Shown here one piece after another: positions 11,301 to 23,300 of a stretch of 64,000 nt of DNA. A program made the translations under genes and the position numbers. This DNA is from Ceratotherium simum simum (taxonomy: Eukaryota > Chordata > Mammalia > Perissodactyla > Rhinocerotidae): assembly GCF_000283155.1 (NCBI RefSeq), contig NW_004454288.1:1534553-1598552 (forward strand), read 5' to 3'. Below the pieces are notes generated by a model that worked only from the letters and a program-made list of their open reading frames with translations, had not been told where the DNA came from and ran no database searches. Each line of letters starts with the position of its first letter. Position 1 is the first letter of the stretch.

Positions 11301-14300
11301 ACAGATCTTATCTCAGCAAGCAGGGCAGCTGTGTCTTTAAGATGGGAATAGTAAATATACATTCCTCTTAGGGTTGTGAGAATCAAAGGACTTAATACTT
11401 GTGAAGCACTTAGAATAGCCCCTGGTGCATATAAGTATTAGCTGTTACCATTAGTCTAGTTACGAGTGGCAGAAAATTAACTCATATTGGCTTACCAAGA
11501 AAAAAATAAAAAGGAAAAACATTGGACCTAGAATTGGGGAGCAGTAGTTCCCCAAAGGAACATCAGGAAGCTGTTACCAGAAGCTCATGCTTTAAAAATA
11601 CAAATAGCAGCTTCTGTGCATTCTAGAGCCTTGTTCCTCACACTTTGTTTTGGTCGTCGTTCCACATGACTGCATATAAAACTGCCTCATTCTTGTTAAC
11701 GAAAAGCCTCATATGCCCCACTGTATGGGTGTACTGTGATTTATTTAACCAGTTCCCTGTTAGTGGACATCTTAGATTGTTGCTAGTCTTGTGCTGTTAA
11801 AAGCAGCGCTGGGTCTCCTGGTCTCTGGGATTCCAGCTTGGGCAGTGCTACCAGGGAGGCAGTAGCTTCAAGTCGGGTGCTGAGTAAATCACTTTCTTGT
11901 TCCATCTGGACTTGCTCCTAGGTGATGTGTCCTGTCTTCCTCCCAGCCCCACTTCTATGCCTCCCTTGGGGATCAAGAGTGGTCTTAATTACAATCTATT
12001 TATATGTGAGCCTCTCGAAGGCTGAGCTCAATCTGTATCTTGGAGCCAGCATAGGACATTCCTATGGTGGGCTTTCAGCGTGTGCTTAATTGAATGACTG
12101 CTGGACTGTAGGGGTCGGTGTATACCTCCAACAGGATTCCCCCATGCAGTGAATACTGCTGAAGGATTGAATTCTAAATGTTCCTCGAGGTGACTGCTTC
12201 CCACAGCTTCAGGGTGCCCCTTACTAGCACACGCTGCTCCTATCGCCAGAGTCATGACCCTGGTGGTTGGTTGGCAGCTGGTGTGGGATGATTTTGCTTC
12301 TGCATTAGTCACTTTCACATGAGCCATTTCACTCACAGCTGGAGGTCTCAGCTGTTTCCTTAATGCCTTTCCCCCTGTAGCTGACTTGAAACACATACAA
12401 GCATTGCTTTTATTAAGCAAATATATGGCAGTAGTCTCATGTGTCCTGTCCAAGTGCCAACTAAATAAACCACCTGGGTGCCAGGGATGGCCATTCCCAG
12501 CGCCCTGATGGGGCTGAGATAGTCATGAGAAGCAGAGAAGGGGTTTTTTTAGTTTCTCCTGGCCATGCCGTGTCCGGCCCCTAGCCACTCCTTGGTGCAG
12601 AGTGGTGTCAAGCAGAGCAGGGCGTTGCTATGGCCTGGTCAGACCCAGCTGCTGGTCTTCTGGGGGTCGTTTTCTCTGGAGCTGCTCAAGGCTTCTGAAA
12701 TAGCTTGGCAGGCTGGGACTATGTGTTCGGAGACTCAGTTATTTCAGAACTGGAATAGCCATCTCCTGGAGTCAGCAGTACGTCCAGCCAACTGGCCAAA
12801 CTCTGCCTAGCAAAAGATGAATCATTCATTCATTCAGTAAATATTCTAGGTGCTGGAACATGTGCAGATGAATGAGACAGATCTTCTTGCCTTAGGGAGC
12901 TAATAATTTAGTGGCAAGAAGGCAAAGAAACTTGTTCCCAGGAGAGGCCCTTTCTGTGTCAAGGAACTGAGGACTTTACCATGAGACATGTTTGGGCCCT
13001 GGAGTCAGGCAGACTTGGGGCTGAATTTATGTTTGTGTCATTTTCCAGCTTTGTGGCTGGGCAGGTTTCTTCAACTGTAAAATGGTGAGATAATAGTACC
13101 AACTTCAGTTGTTCTGAGGATGAAAGAGAAGGGATGCTTGGAAAACACTCAGCATGGTGTCTAGCCCACAGTAAGTTCTGTAAAAAGGTAGCTGTTACTA
13201 TTATTGCTATTATTTTGGGGCCATAATAAACCTTGAGCGAATCCTCATGATACAAATAAAAAAACTGTTACACTTCCTGGAGCTTCTTGCTGCTTTGCAT
13301 TGGTTAAGAGTTTGGAACATGACAGCCTCATAGAGGTTTTTTCTTCCTTCCTTTGGAAAAGCTGGTGCCTGTCGGCACTCTTTGTACTTGGCAGCAGGGG
13401 AGGAGAGAGAGGGCTGGATTCTGCGTGGTCAGCTGGGGCCCTGCCTGCTCTCTGCCTCTAGGCCAGTCATCTGTTGAGTTCTGAATGCCTTCGAGGTATC
13501 AACCTTGACCTTGTAGTGAACTGAAACTTCGGGAAGCTTCAATGGTGTAGAATTATTTTAGATGTGTCAGAGCCCCTTAATCAGAATCTCTGAGAATCAC
13601 TGCTTTAAATACAGTCATGATTTGCTTAATGACAGGGATACATTCTAAGAAATGCGTCATAGAGTATGCTTACACACACCTAGATGGTATAGCCTACTGC
13701 ACATCTGGGCTATATGGGACCTAGGCTTATGGGACCACCATGGTACATTTGGTCCATCACTGAACAAAACATCATTATGTGGCACATGAGTAATTTATTT
13801 CATGAGTCATTATTTTGTACCTATGGGGAAGGCATTGTACTAATAAGCACTGTTGGGGATATATGGCTTATGCCTTCAGAGTTTTATTCCCTTTAGGTGT
13901 AATAAGGCATGTATACTTATTGTTAAAGTAAAAGGCTATGTATTATAATACATATAATACTGCATATTATAACGATAAGATTAGCTATCCTTTATTGATT
14001 ACTTACTATTTGCTGCTGTACTGAGCACTTTAGACACTATGTCTTTTAAATCTCATGACTATCCCATGAGGAAGGTACTATTTTCCTTATTTTATAGTTG
14101 AGAACACTGAGGCTTAGAGAGCCCAAGGACGCGTAACTAATAAGGAATGGAGCTAGAGATCTCCATCATTAAAAGGGGCAGGCAGAGTGTGGGCCGTCTG
14201 AGGAGGAGGAGATGGCTTGTGTTTTATGGGGATGGGAGATAAGAAGATCAAAGAAACCTTATGAAGAAGGGGTGTTTGAATTGGGACTGGAAGGATAGAT

Positions 14301-17300
14301 AGGATTTCAAGAGATGGGACATAAGGAAAGAGCCTTGAGGAGGAAGAAGGTGAGGGATATATGGGAATTGATCATCTGATTCCTTCGCTCTCCTTTGTCA
14401 CCTTTTTTCTCTTAGAATGGAGTCAGTGGGTGGGAGGAAGGGTGATTACATGTCCTTTGAGTGTCACTGTTGAGATGGGGAGACACATGGCATCCACGTG
14501 ACGTGAATGTGATACAGTCAGGAAAAGTTAAACTCTAGTTGACTGTGGAGTCTTAAGTAATCAGAAGGGAGGAGAATTAGTAGGGGCTGGAACAGTGCAG
14601 CAAGAGGTTTTTGGGAGGCGATGGAAATCCAGATGGGCCTTGAAGAACGAATAGGATTTTGAGAAGAGAGGAGTGAACATTCAGGCAAGAGGAGCATTGG
14701 CCTGTTTGCAGAGCTTGAAGGAGCTTCTCTATCAGGACTAGAAAGACTTTTTATTGGAGAGGCGAGAGGCCAGGACAGGCTGGACAGAGGGGAGAAGGAG
14801 AAGTGTATGAAAGGACGGATGAAGATGGTCTCAGCAACTCCATTGTGAGGGTGTGGCCTGGTTCAGTCTGGGGGCGGCATGTGGAAGGGGCATCCTTGTT
14901 GGATTGCTGGACAGGGCCAGCAGCAGTGGGAGGAGAGGAGGAAGCTGCTACCATCTAGCACCAGGAAAGATACGTACAATCTCGTATTCCAGGAAAGTCG
15001 AGGATTGCCCCTCCCCTCAGTGGATCATGGTCTTATATTAGGCTCTTGATAATCCCCCTTTCTCCACGTATCTCCTGCCCCAGGCTGTGCCCTGATGCCC
15101 TTGGATGCTCATTGTCCTCAGATTTCATCCAAGTATGACTGTTCCGGTGAGGGAGACCCTAGCGTGATTGTATCTGGGTTCCTCGGGGATGTGTACGGTA
15201 GCAGAGAGACAGCATTTTGAGGGGTTAAGGCGAGAAGGTCCTCTTGTCAGACTGGACAAGCCGCTGACACATGGAGAAGCTTCTTACATAGGATGATCAG
15301 AGAGGATTTTATCAAGCTGAGGCTTAGATTAAGGGGTGTTGCTTTTGAGGAGATGGTGAGATGACCAAGTGGAGCCACCTAGAGCCTCATGGTGTGTTCT
15401 GGTCTTCCTGTCACCTGGCTAAGAAATTTACAAGTAGCCTCCCAGATGCTGGCCCATGTCCATCCTCATTGCAGGGCCAAAGTGGGGGAGTCCTGACAAG
15501 GGACATGAAGAAGGCGCACACAGGCCAACCCTTGCACTGGAAATGGAGTCCTTTCCAGGACGATAGCTTGTTAACTAATTTGCTCGTTCATTCAGTCGTC
15601 AGATATTCATTGAGGCCATGTCATGTGCTAGACTCCGTGCCTAATGGTGGTGAACAGCACAGGTGTGATCCTCTCCCTTTCGGCTCTCTGCCCCATGAGT
15701 CTGATCCCTGAGAGGTGTGATGTCACAGCCCTTGGCTGTCATAGCTTGTTGCTTTTTGTTATGCTTTCTTTAATTTTATTTTTTATTTTCTTGACAGATA
15801 AAGCCACAGACCCCAGCATGTCAGAACAGGATTGGTCAGCTATCCAGAATTTCTGTGACCAGGTGAACAGTGACCCTAATGGGTAAGGTGACCTTCACAC
15901 ACACCCCTGACTCTGGAGGCACCTCAGACCGACTGCGTGCCTTTGTCTCCTGGGACTGTTTTACACAGCTAGGCTTTCTTTCCTTTTTTTTCCCCCTCCG
16001 CAGTCTACTGAGGACATTATTTTTCTAGAAATAGCAAATTCATGTGGTTTTTTTTTAAACAAAATAGTCAGTTTGTAACTGGTAGTTATTTAAAAAAATT
16101 TTAAATAGTGTTATGAAGCACTAATGCTGATGAGACCTCTGAATGTTACAGATAGAATGTAGCTAGGTTATGTAGCAATGTGAAAGAGATCAATATATTC
16201 TCCGTAATTTAAATGTAATCTTTCTTAAGAAAAAGCAGGAAAAGGGTAAGATTTTGTTGAATTCTGTTTCCAAAGCATCTGGATAGGAACTGAAGAATCA
16301 AGTCAATCATCCAGATGTTTAATCTAAATGTTGCTGAATATTCAGAGTTTTGAAATGAGCTAAAAGTTTGATCACACTTTCTCCTCTGGTGTTTACTGAG
16401 CATTTATCATATGACAGACAGGGTGTGTGCTGTTCATGACTTGGTTACATGTAGGTCTGGGCCCTGACTGCTCAGCTTGGAGTTTTAGGGATGGGTTGGC
16501 TCAGGGGAGGATCAGGTGCCCTGGACAGAAGGAAGGCCTCAGGTGCTGTACCTTCAAGAAGGGCGGGTGGGAGTTGGCCTCCTTCAGAGGCTCGTGCATG
16601 GGCTGTGTGCCAGGACATTCCACCTCTGCTTTGGGACCCGAGCTCCTGGAATAGAGGTGACTTTACCGAGCACATTCAGCCAGACTGGTGAGTTTTTTCC
16701 TCTCCACCCAGAGTCCAGGTCTCTTTGTTTTCCCTTAGCTCAACCCATGCGCCCTGGCTGCTGGCCCACAAGATCCAGTCTCCACAAGAGAAGGAAGCTC
16801 TTTATGCCTTAACGGTGAGTTTGGCTTGCCCCTTAGCCTAAGCTTTCCTGTCCTGATGCTAGAGAGCTGGGCCCCAGTCCCATTTCAGTATGGTAGAGAG
16901 CGTCTAAGAGGTTCCTCTTGTCTGGCCTTGAGAAAGCAGGCTGTAAGGAGTTCAGGCTCAGGTTGCCCCATCCTAGATCTGTTTCTAGAGAGCAGCATTG
17001 AGCCTGCTTTGGGAGAAGAAAAAGAAGGTTGTATTTCCTATTGTCTTCCTTAGACCAGGGCTGGGAAATGCAGGTGCCCACAGGGCCAGACTGGTAACGT
17101 ACACGAGTGAGCCGCTGGGTGAGGATGACAAAACTGGAGAGAACCTGCCCAGGCTAAAGGGGGCAGCTGCTGCGTAGGACCAGCTGGCTGTGGCCAGGCA
17201 TAAGTTTGGGCCAGTATTACTAGAACTTCCTGTTTTTCAAGAGAAATCAGAAATCTGGATTTTTGTATGAATTCTCTGAATTTTTCAATGTTGGTGACTA

Positions 17301-20300
17301 ATTTGAAATGTTAAACAATAGTGTGGACCAAAGAAACCGTGTGCCAGCCCAACCTGCCGCTTGAATGGCAGCAGTAACCTCTGGTTGAACTTTCTTGGGC
17401 ACTATGTATCAGCTTTCTGCCTCTGAGGAGGAAGTGATTCTCTGACCAGTTTCACCTGCCCAAAGGGTCTCCTGAGAAGGTGAGATGACCTCAGGATATA
17501 CGCCCCACTGAGCGGTTTCCTGGGCACAGACCTGGCAGTTGCAGCAAAATCAAACAGGTGGCATTTTTTCTGAATCTGAAAATGTCACCTTTTCTTCAAA
17601 ATTCGAGTGTCTTCATAGTCTTGATTGAGGAAACTCGAGCCATGGTTCCAGCAAATGCTCCTCGGATTTGAGATGAGCCCTGGAGCCAGTGGTTTTCCCG
17701 TTCTCCGGGGGTCCTCTGTCCATGCAGGTGCTGGAGACGTGTGTGAACCACTGTGGAGAGAAGTTCCACAACGAGGTGGCCAAGTTCCGCTTTCTGAATG
17801 AGCTGATCAAAGTGCTGTCCCCAAAGGCGAGTACCCTGGGCTTAGCCCTGCTCACTGTACTGCACCTACCCTCAGCCTTCAAATTCCTGTCACCCTCTCG
17901 GTCCAGGGGCAGGCCTGCTCGTGGGCAGAAGCTGCCAGCCTGTCTCAGGTTTGTGAGAGAGCTGAGAAGGTCCTGTGAGTGAAAGCTTTCATCTCCAAGG
18001 TCAAGATGGTGGTCACGGTCATCAGCTGATCCCTGCCCTTCGATTGTTAGTGTTTTCAAATTCTCCCTTTAAAAATGGCCTTGTAGCTGGGTGGTCCAGA
18101 GGAGATGAGGAACTCGAGCTTGTAGGCACAGGTTTCCTGGTAGAGATAGCAAGAGATACCAGGTGTGGCTTTCATTCTTGCCTTGTTCTCTGTACCCTTT
18201 CTCCTGACAGCTGTCTTAGCGACACCGTTCTTGGGTAACTAACATTGGTGGCGCCTTCCTTTGCTGCTTCCCAGTGATTCTCTGATACCAGCTGTGTGTC
18301 CTACAATTTAATTTGATTCTATTCTGACACTAACTACCCAGAGTTAGTACAGACCCTACATGGTAAGGGCTCAGCCCTGTCTGGACTACGCCTGCTTTAG
18401 ACACCAGCCATGAGTCTCAGGTATTCCCAAGCTGCTTGCACTTCTGCCCAACAAATACAAATTCAGGGGTTCCCATGATCCCCACCCATAAATCACTAGA
18501 AAGACTCACAGAACACAGGAAAGCACTATACTTTTACCCTTTTATTATAGAGGCTATAAATGGAAGAGATACTTAGGGCAAAGTTTTCCATGCCCTCTTC
18601 TTGTGGAACCTGGCCACACCACCTTCCCAGTACCTCCATGTGTTCCACCAGGAAGCCCTCTGAACCTCATTGTTTCAGAGTTTTTATCTGGAGTTATGTA
18701 GGTGTGGTTGACTAAATCATCAGCCATGTGACTGAACTCAGTCTCCAGCCCCTGTCCCCTCCTGGGGGCTCGGCATAGGACTGGAAGTTACAACCCTCTA
18801 ATCACGTAGTTGGTCTTTCTGGAATGGTCAGCTCCTCCCTTGAAAGTAAGTGCCCACCATGAGTGGTTAGCATAAGCTTAGGTATGGTCCAGCGGGGCTC
18901 GTTGTGAATAACAAAAGATATTCCTATCACTCAGGAAATTCCAAAGGTTTTTGAAACTCTGTGTCAAGAAATGGGGACAAAGACCAAATGTATTCTTTTC
19001 TTATTCCACACTTGCCCCAGTCAAAAAACGAGTGTCCCCAGTGGCTCTATCCTAGGCCAGTGTATGGTAGGCTTTAATTTTGACAGTTTTGGAGGCTGAC
19101 CTCTTGAAACTCAGAAGGAGCCCTGGGGCTGGGTACCAGATAATTTGGCCTCTAGTTGTGCTCTGCTCTCAGCCAGCCTTGGGCGGTGCACTTCTCTGGG
19201 CCTCAGCAGCCATCTCTTTAGGGTAGTGTGGGCTAGGTGGTCTACTAAGTCCCTTCCAGCTCTATAATTCTCTTTCCTTTTCATTTTCAGTACCTAGGGT
19301 CCTGGACTACAGAAAAAGTTAAAGGAAGAGTCATTGAAATACTCTTTAGTTGGACAGTTTGGTTTCCAGAAGACATCAAGATCCGTGATGCTTATCAGAT
19401 GCTGAAGAAACAAGGTCTGACTTCTGTTACTTACGCTGCCTTCCCTTTTCACAGTAGTTGTTCCTTCTTGCTTTTTTTAATGCTTTGTAATTTTTTGGTG
19501 AAAGGTGGACATCGAGTATAGGACAGTAGAGACTGAAGCAATTATTAATCCCCGGAAATGGGCCGGCCTTTCCTTCTGGTAGGCTGGAGTTGAGCTGGGT
19601 TTGAGATGTTGCTATAGGTACCCTCACTGTACCAGATTTCAAATGCCTCTAGGGTTCGTGTTTAGAGTGGGGGCTGATTTGCTAGAGGTTTTGGCAGCAT
19701 CTGCTCCACGCTCAGCTTTAGGTTGTCCTTTTGCTCTGCGCCTCAGAGAAGGTCTTATTCCATTGTGTTTCCTAACAGTAGGCCGTTATTACTTGTTACT
19801 GATGCTGGTTAGCCTGGTGTGGTGGTCGTCATTCTCTATTCTGACGAAGCCTCAGTCTTAGGTAGGCGCTGTGTCCCTGGTCTCGGGAGGACCTGTTGTG
19901 ACCCTGCCCCATCGCAACGCAGGCCTGGGCCCAGGACACGTTCCTCCCTCCCTCAGTGCTCAAGGTTGTCTCTTCTGTTTTTTTTCTCCAGCTGCAGCAG
20001 CATGTTACCTCTGCTCGAAGGCTTACAGTGCTGGTTGTCCTTGCCCCAGCAGTTTAAGGCTTTTGTTCTGGAGAGATGGAAGGATTTAGGCAGGACTTAA
20101 GGCCTTTCCCGTTCTCTCTTTGTGAGGACCACCGGCATAGGACACAATTATGCTTTCAGAGGATTGCTTGCCCTGTCCCGTTCTCTCTTTGTGAGTGCCT
20201 GGCGAGGCCCCTGGAAAAGACCCTATGCCTTTTGTGTTGCAGGCCCCAGAGGCTCTAGCTCACAGGCTTGTAAGCAATTCTTAAAAAATTTTAGCTGAAT

Positions 20301-23300
20301 TATTTGTATTGTTGTTACCTCCCATCTCTCATGGGAAGCACTGTCTCTCCTTTGATTTCAGGTCAGTTGTTTATTGCCCTGTGATCTCAGCTGTCTGATG
20401 GATTCTGGCAGAGTGGTGAATTTGTGGGTTGTCCAGTGTTGTGTTGTCAGGGTTGGAGTGATGCAGTCCATGCCTTTCTGTTTCCTGTGTCAAAGCTGGG
20501 AGTCCACGTTCCTTTTCTCTTGGGCTCTGTAGAAGGAACCTGGATTGAGGATGGACTATTTTTTCCTGTCACATGCACGTGTTTAATGTTCTTAGGAGTG
20601 TCAGGGATCCTGCAGTAATTTCTGGGCCCTGGGAGGTTATGTATCTACGTAAAGTCATCAATATTTTTATAGCATAAGACCCCCAGACTGCTAGCCTTAG
20701 GGTCTGGTTCTGCTCTGACTTAGTTGGCTGTGATGTCCCTGTTTTTGTGCTGTTCCTTGGATTCTTCTAAGGGAGGATGTAGAGCCCTGATCATACCTTG
20801 GGTGTATCCATTTGAGGTCATTGACAATGTTTTCCTAGCGGGTCATCAGGAACCATGGGTTTCTGGACTTTATACTGGCTCCTGTTAAAGTCAGTGGGTC
20901 CCCGTATCAGTATCTTAACTTCATGAATTGCATGTTTTAGGAATCATAAAGCAAGACCCTAAACTCCCAGTGGATAAAATCTTGCCCCCGCCTTCTCCCT
21001 GGCCCAAGAGCTCCATCTTTGATGCTGATGAAGAAAAGTCAAAGGTAAGGAGCTTCTCCCTGACCTCGGCCTCCCTGGAGTCTCATCAGACCCTTTCTTT
21101 TAGGGACTCTCCTGAAATGTCCCCTGGATGTCCTCTGATCCCTGAACCAAAGTGTGGGACAATGTGGGGAGGTGGGTTAGTGAATTCCCTCTGGAGCAAG
21201 TTCTTACAAGTGAGGTAGCATAAGGTCTGGGTGTTTTCTTTGTGGATGGGCCAAATAATAAATGCCATGTTCGTTGTACCCGCCACCTTATCTATACAAG
21301 TGTTTCTGAGGGAAAGAAGTTTCAAAAGGATAACCCAAGTGGGTAGTATGGATGGTCGGTCATATCCAGTGTATGTGTGGTATTGGGGGAGGATGGTGGA
21401 GAGGAAAGAATTGGTTGCATGTTGGCTCAGATCTTTTTTAGTGCCAGTAAGCCTGATCCCACCTATTTCCCTTCCACTACTGCCTTCCAGAATTATTGCT
21501 CCTCAGACATCAGAAAGGAGAGGGAAGGGAAAAGGAGGGTGGTCAAAACTAGGCCAACACCCAGGGGTAATTCTCGACTGCTTCTGAATGGGGAAAGGGC
21601 CCTTGAGCGCTAGTGGTGCAGTGCTTTTGGTGTTGACTATTCTTGGTCACTCACAAGATCTGGTAATTGTAGTACCAGGAGAGCTTTTCATGTATGCATC
21701 TCTCTTTTGTACCTTCTGCCTTCCAACTGCACCTCTCAGCTGTACCCTTCCCTTGCATCTAGATGCTCAGTGGCTATGGGGTCACTGTAGGCAGAGTGAG
21801 CAGGGCTATACTAGGTTCTGGGCTGCCTTTCTCTCTGGCTCCTCTCCTACTGGTGCCTTAAAATTGCAGAGGGTGGAGGAGTGAGGGAGGAGGTATGGCA
21901 TGGACTTTGGAGAAAGATAGAATCCTCTGTCACCTTGAGCAAGCTACTTATACTCTCTGGGGCTCAGTATCCCCATTTTTCCTGCCATCCATCCAACAAA
22001 GATTGATTGACTCCTGTGTGCCAAGCATTCTGACAGGCATTGGGAATAAAGTGAACAAGATCGCCAAGGTCTGTCACATCAAAGTACGTGGTCTAGGACA
22101 ACCTCAGCACTATGGACATTTTGAGCCAGATAATTTTCCTTTTGGGGGCTGTCCTCTGGCACTGTAGGATATTTATAGTATCCCTGGCCTCTGCACACTA
22201 GATGCCAGTAGCACCCCCGGTTGTGGCAACCAAAAATGTCTTCAGACTTTGCCAGATGTCCCCTGGGGAACATAACCCACCAGCTCCCTGCCCCACTGAA
22301 AACCAGTGATCTGAGGGGATAGTCGTAATACCTACTTCATAGTGTCATTGTGAGGATTTGGTAAGATAGCGCATGTCAAATGTGCAAGCTATTATTATTA
22401 CTGTTAATTCTTCTATTGCTGATCTGACACAGAGGGAATTAGTTTCACCTGCTCTTGTTCACTCTTCAGCTTCTGACAAGGCTTCTCAAAAGCAACCACC
22501 CTGAGGATCTTCAGGCTGCAAACCGGCTGATCAAGAATTTGGTCAAGGAGGTGGGCATTTTTCCAGTGGGTTCTGCAGAGCCAGCATTTGACGGGGCTGG
22601 ATGTATGTGGATGTGCTTGAGGGTGTGGATGCATGGTTGGCCAAGAGAAGGGATGGCCTCCTAGCCCTGAAGTGGGCACCAGCCCTGGGCCCCTGAAGGG
22701 CAGCAGGCGGGGACTGGAAGCAGAAAGCACGCTGTGAACTTCCCAGGTGCTTTTGTCCAGGAGCTGCAAGCATTTCGTAGGCACTTGTTTCTGTCCCAGT
22801 GCCAGGTATAGTGCCCCCGTGTTTGGGAATCTGTTTTTCAGAGGAATGCAGGCTGGTGGTACAAAGCAGTAGATTCCTAGGTCCCCAGACTGCATTGTCT
22901 TTCCCAGGAGTTCTGGGCTTTGAGCATTTCCTTCTCCTGCTGGGTGAACAACACTCCCATCCACTCAACGTTCTAGTGACTTCCCTGAGCTCTCCACAGT
23001 GCAGTGCCCCTTTCCCATCCCTCGTTCAGGCTTTATCCAGGGCTTCTGCTCCCTCGCTTCCATCCTCTTATTTCTTTCAAAAGGAACAAGAAAAATCAGA
23101 GAAGGTGTCCAAGAGAGTTAGTGCCGTGGAGGAAGTACGGAGCCACGTGAAGGTGCTGCAGGAAATGCTGAGCATGTACCGCAGGCCGGGGCAGGCCCCA
23201 CCCGACCAGGAGGCCTTGCAGGTACTCTTTTTAAAAGATAAAATAAACAAATTCAGGTATGGTAAGCTGAGTATAACTGACATACTAGAAATTGCACATA

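Larger units (their letters stand above)
8781..15797. other. GGA2 intron 1 content
   Basis: The 7.4 kb intron holds a purine-rich old repeat (9200-10010), MER5A (10866-11075), MIR copies (11340-11455, 13000-13250, 13975-14160), another old repeat (13608-13790) and G/A-rich sequence (14160-14760). No SINE of the ERE type is present. Several antisense frames of 80-141 codons look like chance. Confidence 0.55.

Noticed and set aside
12028..12453. 141-codon antisense frame in GGA2 intron 1
   Set aside because: No family resemblance, no splice or promoter context, and ordinary length for chance in 64 kb of moderate GC.
17613..18059. 148-codon antisense frame across GGA2 exon 4
   Set aside because: Shadow of a real exon on the other strand.
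22413..22964. 183-codon antisense frame across GGA2 exon 7
   Set aside because: It is the shadow of exon 7 and the following GC-rich intron; composition is not protein-like outside the exon.
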